Shown: positions 31,531 to 43,945, counted from the first letter of the stretch. The stretch: 64,000 nucleotides of DNA from Rhododendron vialii (GCF_030253575.1 NC_080568.1:10138501-10202500); one strand, 5' to 3'. Numbers and translations: made by a program. Notes: a model not told the origin generated them from the sequence alone.

Positions 31531-34500
31531 CCTCATCAGTCGTAAACAAAACCAGTGTAGTCTTTACAACTAACACAACAGGTGAATGGTAGTTTAAAAT
31601 TAGGTATCTCTTAAACTCTCACGTAGTAGTTAATTCAAAACTCTACCACTATTACTCAACAATTACATGTCAAATAAAACCATGTTTAATTTAAAGACGT
31701 CTTCAAAGTACGTTACAACTTCTGGTGTAATTGGAACTTGTGGAAAAGAAAATAAATGAAGGAAAAATTAAAACACTGCTACAATAAAGCATAACAATCA
31801 CAGCTATTGGCAGTGATTGTTAGTTTTCCATCACACTCGCGCTACCGTGATAGATCTGAGTGTGATTGTAAGTCACACTTTTTTATCACTGTTATAAGCC
31901 GTGATTGAAAGATAGAAACAATCACACCCACAAGGTGTGATCGTTTCTACCCAAAACCGAGATGGAAACTCATTGGCGTGTTCCATCCTGGGTTTTTTTA
32001 TCACACTTTTCTTGAAAAACCGTGATTATATGTAGATACAATCACCACCAAATACTGTGATCTTTCATGTCTAAAAAATGAGATGGAAAATAGTTAGGCA
32101 TGATCTTTTATGATTTTTCGATCACGGTTTTCGTCCAAAAGCGTGATTAAATGTTCTTATCATCACAGTCTAGAAACGTGATTGAAAGATACATCTTTTT
32201 TTTTTTTTTTTTGCTTTTAACAAATGCCCGAATCTCTAACCAATAATAAATACATGTAAAATATGTATTCAGCCCATAGCTATCTTCTCCAAAACAAAAG
32301 ATTTTGCCATACGAAATATGCATAAATGATATTGCATCTTGCCCAAAACATATCATAGATAGAAACATCGTGCCAGAAAGCCTACTTTCAATATAAGATC
32401 AATCAAATTTCTGAAAATGCATAAAAAATACAGAACAAAAGCTTCAACAAAAAAATGACAAAGAACACTTGAACCACAAGCATGAAGTTATGTCCTATGC
32501 TACAACGAATAACACTTCGTCATTCTCTGAAGCCAATTTCAAGCACTTTGTCATTCTCAAAAGCCAATTTCAAGCACTTCGTCATTCTCAAAGCATGCCT
32601 AAATTAATCCAGCAGAAAACATATCTTTAGAACCAAACTCAGGCATATATAAGATCAAGAACTCCAAGCAAAAAGTAGCAGCATCAATTAGAGAAGTAGA
32701 ACCAGCAGTAGGCAAATAGAGTAGCAGGCTAATAGAGCACTTCACATCAACATCATGGCAACAGCAAAATCAACATAATAAAAAATCATCTCCTTTTTCA
32801 GAGAATGTGCCATATCCAAAATGCTACCCAGTTGTCAACAAGAAACATAATGGACCACGGCAGAGAAAGTGAAAACAACAACTGAAGAACCAAAGGACAA
32901 GGCATGGCTACCATGAATACTAACCACAGATACGACTGGTTTAAGCTCAAATGAAAACAAGTAGACGAAGTGCTATTGCCAATAATCCGAGATGGCCGAT
33001 ATACTGGTGAACTAGAAATTGCCTGCGAAGTATTGCCCGTCACATTAGATAGTAACCGATACAATAAGCAACGGCCGAAATTAGAACCACATCATCAACT
33101 CTTCCAGGTAAAAATGTTCAAAAGCATGCATTTGCTAGAACCAAAATCTAATCCAGATTAGGGTCGAAGTCGATACACAATCATGGGAATATCTATTTCA
33201 TACAAAGGCTGCATTCCTTAGCCAGAAAACACAGATGTTACCAGTAGATGGTGCCTACAATCAAATCAAACGACGAAACAGAATACTAAGAAGAAAATAG
33301 CAGTGCTTAACAAAAAAAGAAGACAACAGCAGTAAACAGCAGCAGTTTCTAAGAAGAAAATCTGATAACACAAAATACATAGTTTGGATCCGTGTCCATC
33401 ACAACAGCTAAGTCTGGATTTCATATTTGGTTACAAGTTTCATCACAAATGCATCACCGGCTGCATAAGTTTTATCATACTTCCATCATGGAGTTAATTA
33501 AAAGTCAAAAAAATTGGCAAAGACTATGCCAATTAACCATGCACAAGGGCTATAACCCAAGAGCAGGGCAGGGGTGGGGGGTGAACTAATAATACAAAAA
33601 CATAACCCAACTACAACATATACAAAATATACAAGTTCTTTTGTTTCCCATTCAACAAACACTAGCACACTAGTGGATAGAGGTCCCCTTCCAAGCGGCA
33701 TAGAACCCAGTTTAGCTTTTCATGTGGGGGAATGCCATAAAAGTTGTCTAGCCTTTCCTCCGCGCAAACTATATGCACACATGCCTTAAACCTTTGCCCC
33801 TGAGTAAGGTCAAGATTGGAAAGCTCTGCATACACTTTCTTCCTATTTTTTTAGGGTTCCTTCGAATATCTGTATGCCATGTTAAGTGGATTTGGGGTTG
33901 GAATCAATTGAGTGTTCTCAAGTGGGATACCAAATCATCAATTGATGGACAATAAATGGGACGCATTCACGATAATAATCTGTTCATTGATTGATTTGGT
34001 CCCCTGAACGTGATGCCGCATAAAATGGCAATGCCGTATCATAACACCCATTAGTTAACAGTGCAGGAAATTGTAACACGTGATGCTATTAATGACTGGC
34101 ATATGGCGCAAGTTGGCCCAGACATCTGAATTATCCAAAAAAGTATAATATCGGTTGGTTTATATCCAATCAACCAAGTGTGTTAGTTCAACACGATACT
34201 GGAAACGAAAACAAGTAGCAGAGAACAACGAAATGGTCCATGAGGGCACGGTATCAACTGAAAGTATCGTGGTCAGAAAGCTACATCTACAAACAAAGAG
34301 AAACACAATTCCAGCCTATCTTCAAAAGACTTAAACTCCTTATGCAAATTTGCAATTTCTGCGCGATCTGATTGGAAAATAGACAAATGAATGTTCAGAC
34401 CACATTCAGAATCCAATAGACGCAACTTCCAAGCTATTTGATCCAAACACATAAAGGCGTTACAATCCAGAACTGAATTCAAGGATGAGAGAATGACAGT

Positions 34501-34871
34501 TGGTGGTTCAACCAACAATAAACTCAAATAGCTAAACACCATCCTATGAAAATTGATTCACACATGAGACTTCAGGGTTTCATGCAACTACGCAAGTACC
34601 AAGAAATAGAAGTGAGCATTTACGGAACGTGAAGTCCATAGTTTTGCCACATGAGGCCTTCATATAGACATGTTAAAGAATAAAGAGAATATATAACATG
34701 TTTTGCAAACACATAGTAGCTCATAAAATAGCTCAAAGCAAATGACCAACATTTCCAAAGCTTGAAACTAATCTCAACACTCCCAATGCAACACAATTAA
34801 CAAGCTAAAACCTACATTCATGATCAAAGCCATCTAAACAAACGAAGAGCTAACTTACATGTATAAGCTGA

Positions 34872-35253
34872 TTATACTTCGTTCATGACGGACTTCATCC
34901 ACTCGGCTCCCACTTCATCAATTTCGGCTTTCGTGTAAGTTTTTTTTCCATTGAACTACAATAGATTGAAAAAAAAATACTTACAAGTTAACAGTTCTAT
35001 TCATAAAGCAATATAAAGAAATACAAGTTAAAAATAAGTCTCACATTTCCTTTGCTTAAGATCCTCTCATCTCTAATCAAAACTTTCATGTATTTCATTA
35101 CATAGAACCCACATTCCACGTTTGTAGGTTGTTTCGGGCACTGTAGACAAATACGATAATTTCAATCAGAAAAAACATAAAAACAATTCCAAAAAAAGCC
35201 AAAAAGAGAGAGATTGCATTGATACCTCAACTGTTTTCCAATTAATAATTCGA
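34872..35253 (-). pseudogene. Ulp1-like (C48) protease C-terminus within the CACTA element
   Basis: Three minus-strand exons can be joined: 35253-35226 (RIINWKTVE), 35140-35045 (32 codons) and 34955-34872 (27 codons plus TAA), each with GT-AG borders. The middle exon reads CPKQPTNVECGFYVMKYMK. The Gln of the oxyanion hole is followed after five residues by the catalytic Cys (codon at 35113-35111) and Gly, the signature of Ulp1/SENP SUMO proteases. The last exon (KTYTKAEIDEVGAEW) matches the usual tail of Ulp1 domains carried by plant CACTA elements. The exons encoding the catalytic His and Asp were not found upstream, so I call this a truncated relic. Such proteases are known passengers or subunits of plant transposons. 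Confidence 0.72.
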
Positions 35254-36880
35254 CTATAAGTAAGAATAAAGGAGATTTTGCAGCAAAATATAATACCAAA
35301 TGAGCAAAAAAACTGATATAAGGCTAGGTTAAGTATTTCATCAGACTGATCTGCCACTGCAACTATTCCAAAACTTCAGCCTCAATCAAAGAGATTTGTG
35401 GTTGCTAACTTATTAACAGAAACCATTTAGACATGACAATTGTGTCCATTGCAGTTATGGGCTTCCCTTTCCACCTAAGAATCATTACAAACTTGCAACA
35501 AAGGGCCAACCTTCCCCCTAGACATAAGCCCATGAACTAGCATAAAGGCCCATTTTGATATCAAATACTATTTTCAACAACTTTAGTGACATCCCTCAAG
35601 AATCTAAAGCAATCCTACAATCTCTTCTTGTCCACCGACCATGCCAAACCTTCAATGCCAAAAGAAACAATCAATACACATGCTAAAAAACAAACAAACT
35701 ATGTACTTGTTTGAGAAAGAGAGGGAGGAACCTGAAGAGTTCATACAAGCATATTGTATGAACTTTTGGCAAGTAAAGGGTGTGAGCAATAGAAATGACG
35801 GTTTGATGTTGGGGAATGTGGATGAGATGAGAGTACTCTTCTCACGCACATGGATTGTCAAACAAAGGATGGCCAAAAAACAAACTAAAAGAGAACCAAA
35901 AAAACACCAAAGAAAAGGACGGAAATGCGTTTTCTATTTCTCATGCACATGGATTACAAAACAAATTAAACCAAAACTCGTTCAAAGGAAATCAAACTTC
36001 AATAACATAAACTAGGACATTTTTTAATGCCCTTACTAGCACATATTTGTTCTTTACTCTAAAGACTCTTAAAGAAGTCTGACAATTGGTTCAAGGACAG
36101 ATGAACACCACGTCAACACCCAAGAACATACTACATGAACAAGACAAAATTCGACTATGCAATTTTAAGGACACTAGCTCTTCCACCCCATCAAAAGCCC
36201 TCCAGTTGCATTCCCCTTAAAATCTACGTGCTTGATTAGTATCAAACCAAAAGGCAGCAAAACCAACCATTTTTCCTTTTCTTCCCCATTACAGCCCCCT
36301 CCACGATAACAAAGACAAAAAATCTATGTGCTCGATTAGTATTATTAGGCAGTATATTCTTCAAACACTAGTACTCGTCCTTAAAATAACAAACAAATAC
36401 CAGTTAGATTTCTCTTAACAAGGATATGTCTTTTGGTAAATCCTTCAATCAATTTCAAACTTTCCTTAAAAAAATGAAGGCAGAAATGATTCAACACAAG
36501 AAGGGTCATGCCCTAAATTACCCAAATTGGAAAATTAGATGAAAGTAGCAAATTGAATCGCAAACAAGAATCTCCATGAATTGCCCAAAAAATTCGGTCA
36601 GTCATGAAAGACCTTTCGTCATAACTGTTCTTCCACAATCTTATTTCAACCAAATCTGATAAAAACAGAATTAAGAAAGGGGAAAATCGATCACAAGCTA
36701 AAGGCAGAACCTTAAAAAATGGCGTCGAATTGCAATTGTGTGAAACCAAGCACAAGCATCCAACGAGGTCTGGTTCTTCTCCTTCACTTCTTGAAATCGT
36801 TTCACTCTTTCCAGAAAGCCCCAATTTCCTAATTAAGGAATACGTAAAAAAATGCAATATGGCCCCGTTTAGCATCCTAA

Positions 36881-37351
36881 TTAAGGAATACGTAAATAAA
36901 AAAAAATACACACACACACACACCCAATAAGCATTGACTCGGTGGCCTCACCCGAGTCGGAGTGGAGCATACCGACAAGGGGCTTGACGGGAGAAGTGTC
37001 GGCGACACCTGCATTATTCTTCTGCAAAAAACGCAGTGTAACAAATAAATAGGTGATATTCGAACCCTCGTTGAGAGATACCTGGGAGAGGCCAACTATA
37101 TTGTAACCGAAAGTTGGTACCAGACCCGAGACCGGCCTCGGAGAAGCGTCCTTCACCAAAAACAGGGTGAAAAGAAGATCAGGCGGGCACGAACGAAAAG
37201 GAAGACGGACGATGATTAAATCAAAAGACATTTTGGAGAAGGATAATGGAGGAATACAAGAAATCACAGAGAGGGAGCGCACCGTTTCTTCCTTCACGGT
37301 GGTGGTGGAGAGAGAACAGGCGGCGGCAGCGGCGTGTGAGGATGGGGGCAA
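36881..37351 (-). other. Unidentified open frame inside the CACTA right arm
   Basis: An open frame of 156 codons starts with ATG at 37351 on the minus strand. It is richer in GC than its surroundings, with Ala-, Ser- and Thr-rich ends. A possible intron of 60 bp (37081-37022, CAG|GTATCT to TTTGCAG|A) lies in frame and contains no stop. I recognise no domain. It could be the 5' exon of the element's own gene, a captured host fragment, or chance. Confidence 0.25.
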
Positions 37352-39032
37352 AGAGGCGGCGGCAGCGTGGGAGGATGAAGCTTCAACGTGTACTGGAGAG
37401 CTTCAACGGGTGAGTGGAGAGGAACTAGGGCTTATTTTGGGCTAACGTGAAACGACGTCGTTTTGAGCACCCTTTCAATTTCTTTTCCTTTTCCAAGCGC
37501 GCCTAAATGAGCCAAAAAAATTCAGAAGTTCCTGAGTTTTTCCATAGTCTTTTATCACGCCACAAGAGCGAGATCTTTTATCTCGCCCTTTCTTCGCACC
37601 AAAGTTTTTTATCACGCTGCAAGAGTGAGGTCTTTTTTTTTTTATATCTCACAGCACGAGCGAGGTCTTTGTCTCTCTCTTTTCCGCGGCTATTCCACGC
37701 TAAGTTCTTCTATCACACTGTAAGAATGAGGTCTTTTTTCTTTTATCTCATCGCAAGAGTGAGATCTATTATCTTGCTCTTTTCTGTGGCCAAATACCAC
37801 TTTTTATCTCAGCTTTTGATTTAAACTGAGATAAAAAAGTTAGCATACAATTTTTTATCACGCTTTCACTGAAAACTGTGATCTTTGTGAACCTCCTTAG
37901 TGTGGTATTTATCTATTATTGTAGTAGTGAAAAAATTTGTCTTCCATTATTTGGTTTGAAAAGAAAGAGGAGAGAAATATTTAGAATTGTGCACAGCACA
38001 ATTGTAACGACCCTGATTTTTGGTAAATAAAAATTTCGTTATATATTTGAATTTTATTTTAATTACTTGAATTTTTGCTCTTAAAATTTTCTTTTAACTT
38101 TAATAATCCGTCATAATTAGATTTGAGACTTATAAAATTTTATCTTTTCGCACCGAACAATTTAATCATTTTCTAAAGACAAGTATGCTTATAAAAACAC
38201 TTGTATATTTTCCTAACGAGTTAAATAAAATCTTTAAATTATATTTCTTGGCTAGAAATCCTACTTGGCTAATAGAATTAGTTTCCAACCAATTGGTTAG
38301 AGAAACCTAGTTACCATTTAACCTAGTTACATTCTCCTAACCTTAGATGGATCTTTTTGACCATCTTTGAGCCTTATGAACCCCTCCAACCCTTGTGAAC
38401 CTTTTTGGCCTAGAAAGGTCATCATTATGCTTACTTGGTCAAATCACTTTCCTAGAAAGTGTTTTGTCTTTTCTCTCCATTAAAAGATCACTTTCAAAAG
38501 ATTATTTCTTCCAAAAATATATTCCTTTCCATCATTTCTCTCTTTGCCCATTGAACAATAGTTGTTAGGGTAATCTTTGTCCTTTGAGTAATAGGAGAAG
38601 GACTTGCCATAATAAGAACCTAGATTTGATTAGACATATCAAAGCCATACCTATCATCATTATCCTTTAACCATTGGTTAATAAATGCTAGAAAAAATAT
38701 TATCCCTTGGATAATAGCAACTAGACTTGTCATTATGTATATATATCTGACAAGACAAGTCATAAAGGAATCTTGGACCATAGGAAGCCATTACTTTGCT
38801 TCTAAAAGAAGTAAACCTAGTCATATCAACCTTACTTATCTCTTTAACCATTGGATAATGGAGACTAGACTTACCAAAGTGTATATATATTTGACAAGAC
38901 AAGTCATACTAAAAGAAGTCATTGTTTTGCTTCTAAAAGAAGCAACCTTAGCCTTATCATGCATACAAACCTAAGACTTATAGCCCTATCCCTAAATTAT
39001 CCACCAAAGTTACTTTCCTAAATTCTCTAAGT

Positions 39033-39107
<75 letters not shown>

Positions 39108-39118
39108 TATATTTATAC

Positions 39119-39167
<49 letters not shown>

Positions 39168-39185
39168 GTGTGTGTGTGTGTGTGA
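39033..39185. repeat. Compound microsatellite (AC)n(AT)n(GT)n(GA)n(GT)n
   Basis: Five simple runs follow one another within about 150 bp. The AC and GT blocks flank the AT block and can pair into a long hairpin. It lies in the U3 region of the outer solo LTR, about 230 bp before its TATA box. Confidence 0.92.
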
Positions 39186-39413
39186 AGTGTGTTCATGTGT
39201 TTGATCACTCAAGCAAGCTACCTCTTTTACCATCTTCACACTCAAGCCTAAGTACTATTTGACAACCCATTACTAGACTTTCCTTTGTTTTTTCTTGAAA
39301 GCAACCTCTCCTATGACAAGATAAGACCATATCTATCATAATTGCCTTTTTAACCATTGGACAATAATTGATAGAAAAAAATTTATTCATTGGGTAATAG
39401 AAGTTAGTTTGGC

Positions 39414-39422
39414 TATAAATAG
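39414..39422 (+). promoter_or_regulatory. TATA box of the outer solo LTR
   Basis: TATAAATAG is followed about 30 bp later by a CA-rich, pyrimidine-rich start region. This fits the U3/R border of an LTR. Confidence 0.5.
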
Positions 39423-40169
39423 CATCCCATATTTGCCATTCAACTCACACCTTCACTCATTCAACTTCTCTCTTTAGAAAAGCTTGTGTTCTTACTTTGT
39501 TCTTACTTAGTTCTTGAGTTATTCTTGAATTCTTCAAGAAACTCATCCAAGACCACCACCAAACCTCACTCGACCACCCTTTCGATCCATAAAATTTAAG
39601 TAGTTTAGTCAAGATCTAGTTTCGAGAGAAACCTTTTTCTTTCGAAGCTACCGGAAGCTCACCATAAGAAGTTACTCCGTCCAACGTACTTACTTTTTCC
39701 GTAGCCGTACCTATCGCCAAGAAGAATGGTAGATTTCTCCATCCTCATTATCTCTAAGTATATGTAGTTTATCCTCACTCTCTAATTCTAAGTATAAATA
39801 GAAACTTGTATGAATTGCTTGTATTACTTGTCTTGTGGTAAAGCATAAGTGATTTTCACTCCAAAGGTGTCCGTACATATGGCGTTATGCTTTAAGTAGG
39901 GATTTGAGCATGATTAGTAATATAGAGTTGGATGATCTTGCTAGTTTAGTTTCAAGATTACAATGAATGATTTATGATTACGTACATGAAAAGTCCTACT
40001 GCGGAGTCATTACATGAAAACGAGACACGGAAATCGAGAAAGTAGAAATATGACACCTAGGGTGTGGTTAATAAAATGATGTGATTTGCAAAAGAGAAAT
40101 GTTTTGAAAACTGCAATGTGGCCGGACTTGGTAGCCCATTGTGAGGAGTGAGCGTGTAATGTATTTTCG

Positions 40170-40510
40170 AAAAATCAATGGGAACCCGGAGCGGCGGAAC
40201 CATTGTGGTATACTCGGGAACCCGGAGCGGCAGAACCGAGAGATGAATTGTGATTTGGTTATCAGCGGAGAGGAGCCAACGCAATTGGTTTAATGATTTT
40301 CGAAAACCCACATGGGAACCCGGAGTGATGAAACCATTGTGAGGATACTCGGAAACCCGGAGCAGCGAAACCGAGGGTTTTGAATTGTGGATTGGTTATC
40401 CATGGAGAGGAGCCAATGCCAAATTCAATGTTTTTGTGTGCCAATGGGAATTCGGTGCGGCAGAACCATTGTGAGGATACTCGGAAGACCGGAACGGCGG
40501 AGCCGAGATT
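40170..40510 (+). repeat. Repeated CCCGGAGCGGC block in the outer LTR
   Basis: The word GGGAACCCGGAGCGGC (with variants) occurs several times, alternating with AACCATTGTG and ACCGAG. Two longer units of about 135-140 bp, each ending in GGAGAGGAGCCAA, are arranged in tandem. Confidence 0.75.
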
Positions 40511-40849
40511 GGGTGTGTTAAAAACGATTTTAGAAATGTTGATTTGGTATAAAAATGGTGACACGGTCCACGAGAAGTCACATAGGAGAAACTCAAAAAA
40601 TCAAGGACACCAACGTTAGTATAGATAAGTGAATGTGGATGTGGCATTGTTAGCTATTTTGTCGAATATGCATGCATTATGTGGAAATCGTTAATTTTAT
40701 GATCTATTATTTGTAAATTAAGGGTTAGTGGGTATGGATAATTCTATTGAGCTCTCGTAGCTCATGGTGTTACCTTTGGTGACCTTGACATATTATACTG
40801 GTGGCAATGCTGGTATAATGTGTCAGACTTTGTAGATGATCAAGGTGAG

Positions 40850-42329
40850 TGCTTAGCCTTCAAACCTCGCCTTTAAATAAAGTTGAGAAAAACCCCAAGC
40901 GTAGGGCTAGATCGTCGGTAGCATAATAAACCGGTAAGACCGGGATCGTACCACAGGGAATTCGCAAGATAGCTTGATAGCTTAATCGAATTGTAGGTTA
41001 AAATGGTAGAATGCAGCGTTCAAGACGACCAACTTAGCGATGCTTTGAAACGGTGAAAATTGCCAAGGCAAAAGACTAGGAAAATGCTTAATTAACTTAA
41101 AAGAGGCAAGTCTAGGGATCGTCTAACCCTTAACAAAGGATGCTACCGGTCCTCAATTTAACTTAGGCAAGAGTCACGACCGCGTGCTCACGCCCGGAGA
41201 ATTTAGCTTTAAAAGACTACGTTTATAGAAAGATCTGATAAATCGAAATTAAAACAACCTATTTTGCTAATGTATCTAACACATAGGAGGCCACGAGCCC
41301 TCAATATGCCACTTGCCAAGACCGCTTGACTAAATGACATACTAAGGAGTTAACACCCCTTGTTTAGACCAAAATGACTAGGTTAATGAAATTCCGAAAA
41401 TCATGATTTTAAGCTCGAGGACTTGAGAACCAAGTAACCACCTAAGTACTCGGGAAAGATTACCCCGAGACTTGTCCTATCGACTACTCACACATAGCTA
41501 AAACATAAAAGAAAGCATAAAAACGAGACATGATTTTTAACTGATAAAAATGAAAACAAACTTGATATTGTAAAAGATCCAAGTCGTATGAACAACTTTA
41601 ATTAACGAGAAATTAACAAACGAGAACAAATTTACTTGAGTTCTATGGAAATTACTCTTGAAAAGCTTAAAAGAACATTAATTGAGGAAAAACTAAAGTT
41701 AATAATGAGCTAGATCCCAAGAGAGAGAGATGAAGCCCCTATTTATACACAATGGGTTTCTCGCTTATCAAATATCTAAAAACATACTATTAAAGGCAAG
41801 TATTTCATAAATAGAAAGTCCAAAAAGTAACAAAATATCTGGCCGAAAGCTCCCTGTATCGATACAGATTATGCAAAGTATCAATATCACATCGCAAAGC
41901 TGAGAAGACCAATTTCTCCGTAACACGCCCGTATCGATACAGTTTATGACCGAATCGATACGGAACTCTCTGCCTGCCCAATTAACCAACGCGTATCGAT
42001 ACGGCCCTTAATCTGTATCGATACGCGTAGCTTATCTTCAGAAAGGAAAGCTAGCCTCCAGAACTTGACACCCGACGATCAATGGCTTGCCCGAGGCTTC
42101 TTGCCTTCGTTCTTTGGTCACTTTGGCACAAGTTCCACCGAGCGATGATACTTGAACTAACTTGGGGGTTGGCTTTGCAATCAAAATACGCCTTTTAAGG
42201 GCGTTTTGCCTGAAACACTTAACAAACTACCTTACGAGCAATATTGAATAAAAGCGACAAATAATAACTAAAAACACTTCTAACTAACGAACTTAAGCAC
42301 CACGATCAAGCAATCTTAAGTGCTTATCA
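40850..42329 (-). mobile_element. Nested 1480 bp solo LTR in opposite orientation
   Basis: Read on the minus strand it starts TGATAAGCACTTAAG and ends GGCTAAGCA. Direct pentamers GTGAG lie at 40845-40849 and 42330-42334. A minus-strand TATAAATAG box is at 41747-41739, followed by a (CT)n leader. It splits the outer LTR, so it arrived later. It contains several TATCGATA palindromes between 41855 and 42025. Confidence 0.83.
41857..42023. repeat. Cluster of TATCGATA palindromes
   Basis: Exact TATCGATA occurs at 41857-41864, 41932-41939, 41994-42001 and 42016-42023, with a variant AATCGATA at about 41953. All are embedded in (G)TATCGATAC(A/G)G. The cluster lies in the U3 part of the nested solo LTR, upstream (on the minus strand) of its TATA box. 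Confidence 0.75.
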
Positions 42330-42541
42330 GTGAGCTGTACACCTTGGAGGCCTTTGGAGCTGAAGAGCTGGCTAGTATGGAGGAGCAGGCGGAGCTGTAG
42401 TTAGGAACCCTAGTTTCCCTCCCCTTTTGTAATGAAAGCACTCTTATGGAGGTTGTGATGTAATAATGAGTCAGACTCTATTTTGAAGTTTCAATAAAAT
42501 TGTCTATTTAACGTACCCAAAATTAGAAGCGTTATAACAAT

Positions 42542-42649
42542 TTCCATTTAGTTTTTCTTAAGTTCCAAACAAAGCATAAATGTTTTGGGATTGATATCAC
42601 TCCTATTTAGTAATATTCTCACTCGTGAAGCTTCTTCTTCTTCTTTTTT

Positions 42650-42691
<42 letters not shown>

Positions 42692-43175
42692 GGTTGGGGG
42701 GGGGGGGGGGGTTTGTTTCTAGAGGCTGAAGCTACTCGTTAATAACTCATACCACAACGACGGAGGCCACAGAGCTGTAAGAGAGAGAGAGAGAGAGGCC
42801 TACCGGTGTGCGAGCAAGAGAGACAAACAGATGATCGATGTGGAGAGTGGACTGGAGAGAGAGAGAGAGAGAGGAGGAGGAGGCGAATAGCGGTGCAACA
42901 ACAGCTTATGAACTAGGAAAAATATAAATTAGGAAAAGAAGTTAAGAACTACTTAAACTATAGTTACTTATCCCATTATAAAGAATTACACTTTACCCCA
43001 TAGGTTTTGCGTAGACCTACATCATATCCCATTATTCACTATAATTGGTATAAAAAAATAATTAACTGTATTGAAAATTATCTATATGTATAGTCCGTCT
43101 CCCGTAAGGACCACCTCATTTTAATAAAATGCGGACCTCCCTTTTTCGATTGAATTTCGATGATCCGAGCGGCTC
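42542..43175. other. Non-genic stretch rich in simple repeats
   Basis: An (AT)n run (42656-42687), a G-run (about 42696-42711) and GA runs near 42780 and 42858 are visible. No exon is supported. Confidence 0.6.
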
Positions 43176-43372
43176 AATGTGTTCAGAACATGATTTTAAG
43201 GGTACCCGCGAGAAATCAGCAAAAAAAATGACCGGAAATGGCTTCAACCGAGCAGTTTGCTAATAATCAAATGTTAAAATTAATGTGTTCAAAACGTGAT
43301 TTTAACGGTACCCGCGAGAAATCAGCAATAAAAATGATCGGGAAGGACTTCATCCGAGCAGTTTGCTAATAA
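43176..43372. repeat. 106 bp tandem duplication
   Basis: Two copies start with AATGTGTTCA at 43176 and 43282. They share GGTACCCGCGAGAAATCAGC and GAGCAGTTTGCTAATAAT. The preceding word GATCCGAGCGGCTCA resembles the foldback element at 30420-30795, so this is probably transposon debris. Confidence 0.85.
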
Positions 43373-43375
43373 TAA

Positions 43376-43945
43376 GAGCATCCACAGTGGACTAATTAAA
43401 ATCAAAATGTTATTAAGGTTAGAATGCTTGCTCATAAAAGTGCTCACATTAAAATAACCAAACTTAGCAACCTCTTAACAACTAATCAAATTTTGGCCAT
43501 TGGATAACTAACACTAGTAACTTTTTGTTAATAATCAAATTTAGTAAACCACACATTTTTCCAATCAAGTATACTCATCATTAAACAAGAACTTTCTCTC
43601 CTTCATTTTCACTCTCTCTCTCTCTCAAACAAAAAAGTTTTCAAATTTTTTTTTCAAAAACTATTTTGAAATTTTTTTTTCCAGAAAATGATTTCGAAAA
43701 ATTGTTTTGAAAAAATTACTTTGTATTTCTAATAAATAATTATTAATTTGAAAACGATTAAAATAAAAGTTTTCTATATTAACAGTTTTAGTTTTTTGTA
43801 GTTTGAAAAAGTGATGTACCAAATTTTGATTATACCATTGTGGACCTCTATATTGTTAATTTTTAGCAACCCCTTAAATGGATAATCAAAAAGTGATGTG
43901 GCAGCTTTTGATTATTCAATTTTGATTAGTCCACTACGGATGCTC
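43376..43945. mobile_element. 570 bp MITE with GAGCATCCACAGTGGAC ends
   Basis: The left end GAGCATCCACAGTGGACTAAT is matched by an inverted right end ATTAGTCCACTACGGATGCTC. The flanks are TAA and TTA, consistent with PIF/Harbinger TWA sites. A further small foldback based on GGCACTCCCCA follows at about 43955-44015. Confidence 0.75.

Larger units (their letters stand above)
31774..37929. mobile_element. CACTA (En/Spm-like) transposon, non-autonomous
   Basis: The left end reads CACTGCTACAATAA and the right end, in reverse complement, CACTACTACAATAA. Both ends are flanked by AAA (31771-31773 and 37930-37932), the 3 bp duplication of this superfamily. The left 400 bp contain more than ten ATCAC/GTGAT words in both orientations and the right end has related TATCACGC and GAGATCTTTTATCTC words, as expected of subterminal transposase-binding repeats. 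At 6156 bp it has no full transposase. Its interior holds the C-terminal exons of a Ulp1-like protease (minus strand) and an unidentified minus-strand frame. A 32 bp word with AAGCACTTCGTCATTCTC is repeated three times at 32513-32598. Confidence 0.87.
38003..42536 (+). mobile_element. Solo LTR (about 3.05 kb), interrupted by a second solo LTR
   Basis: The left edge starts TGTAACGACCC and the right edge ends GCGTTATA, a decayed inverted partner. The pentamer ACAAT flanks both sides (37998-38002 and 42537-42541). A TATAAATAG promoter box at 39414-39422 and an AATAAA signal near 42493 give + orientation. There is no primer-binding site or pol sequence, so unequal recombination has removed the interior. 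Inside are a repeated CCCGGAGCGGC block (40170-40510), a compound microsatellite and the nested LTR at 40850-42329. Confidence 0.72.

Noticed and set aside
37507-37824. 105-codon frame at the CACTA right end
   Set aside because: It is built from repeated subterminal words, not coding sequence.
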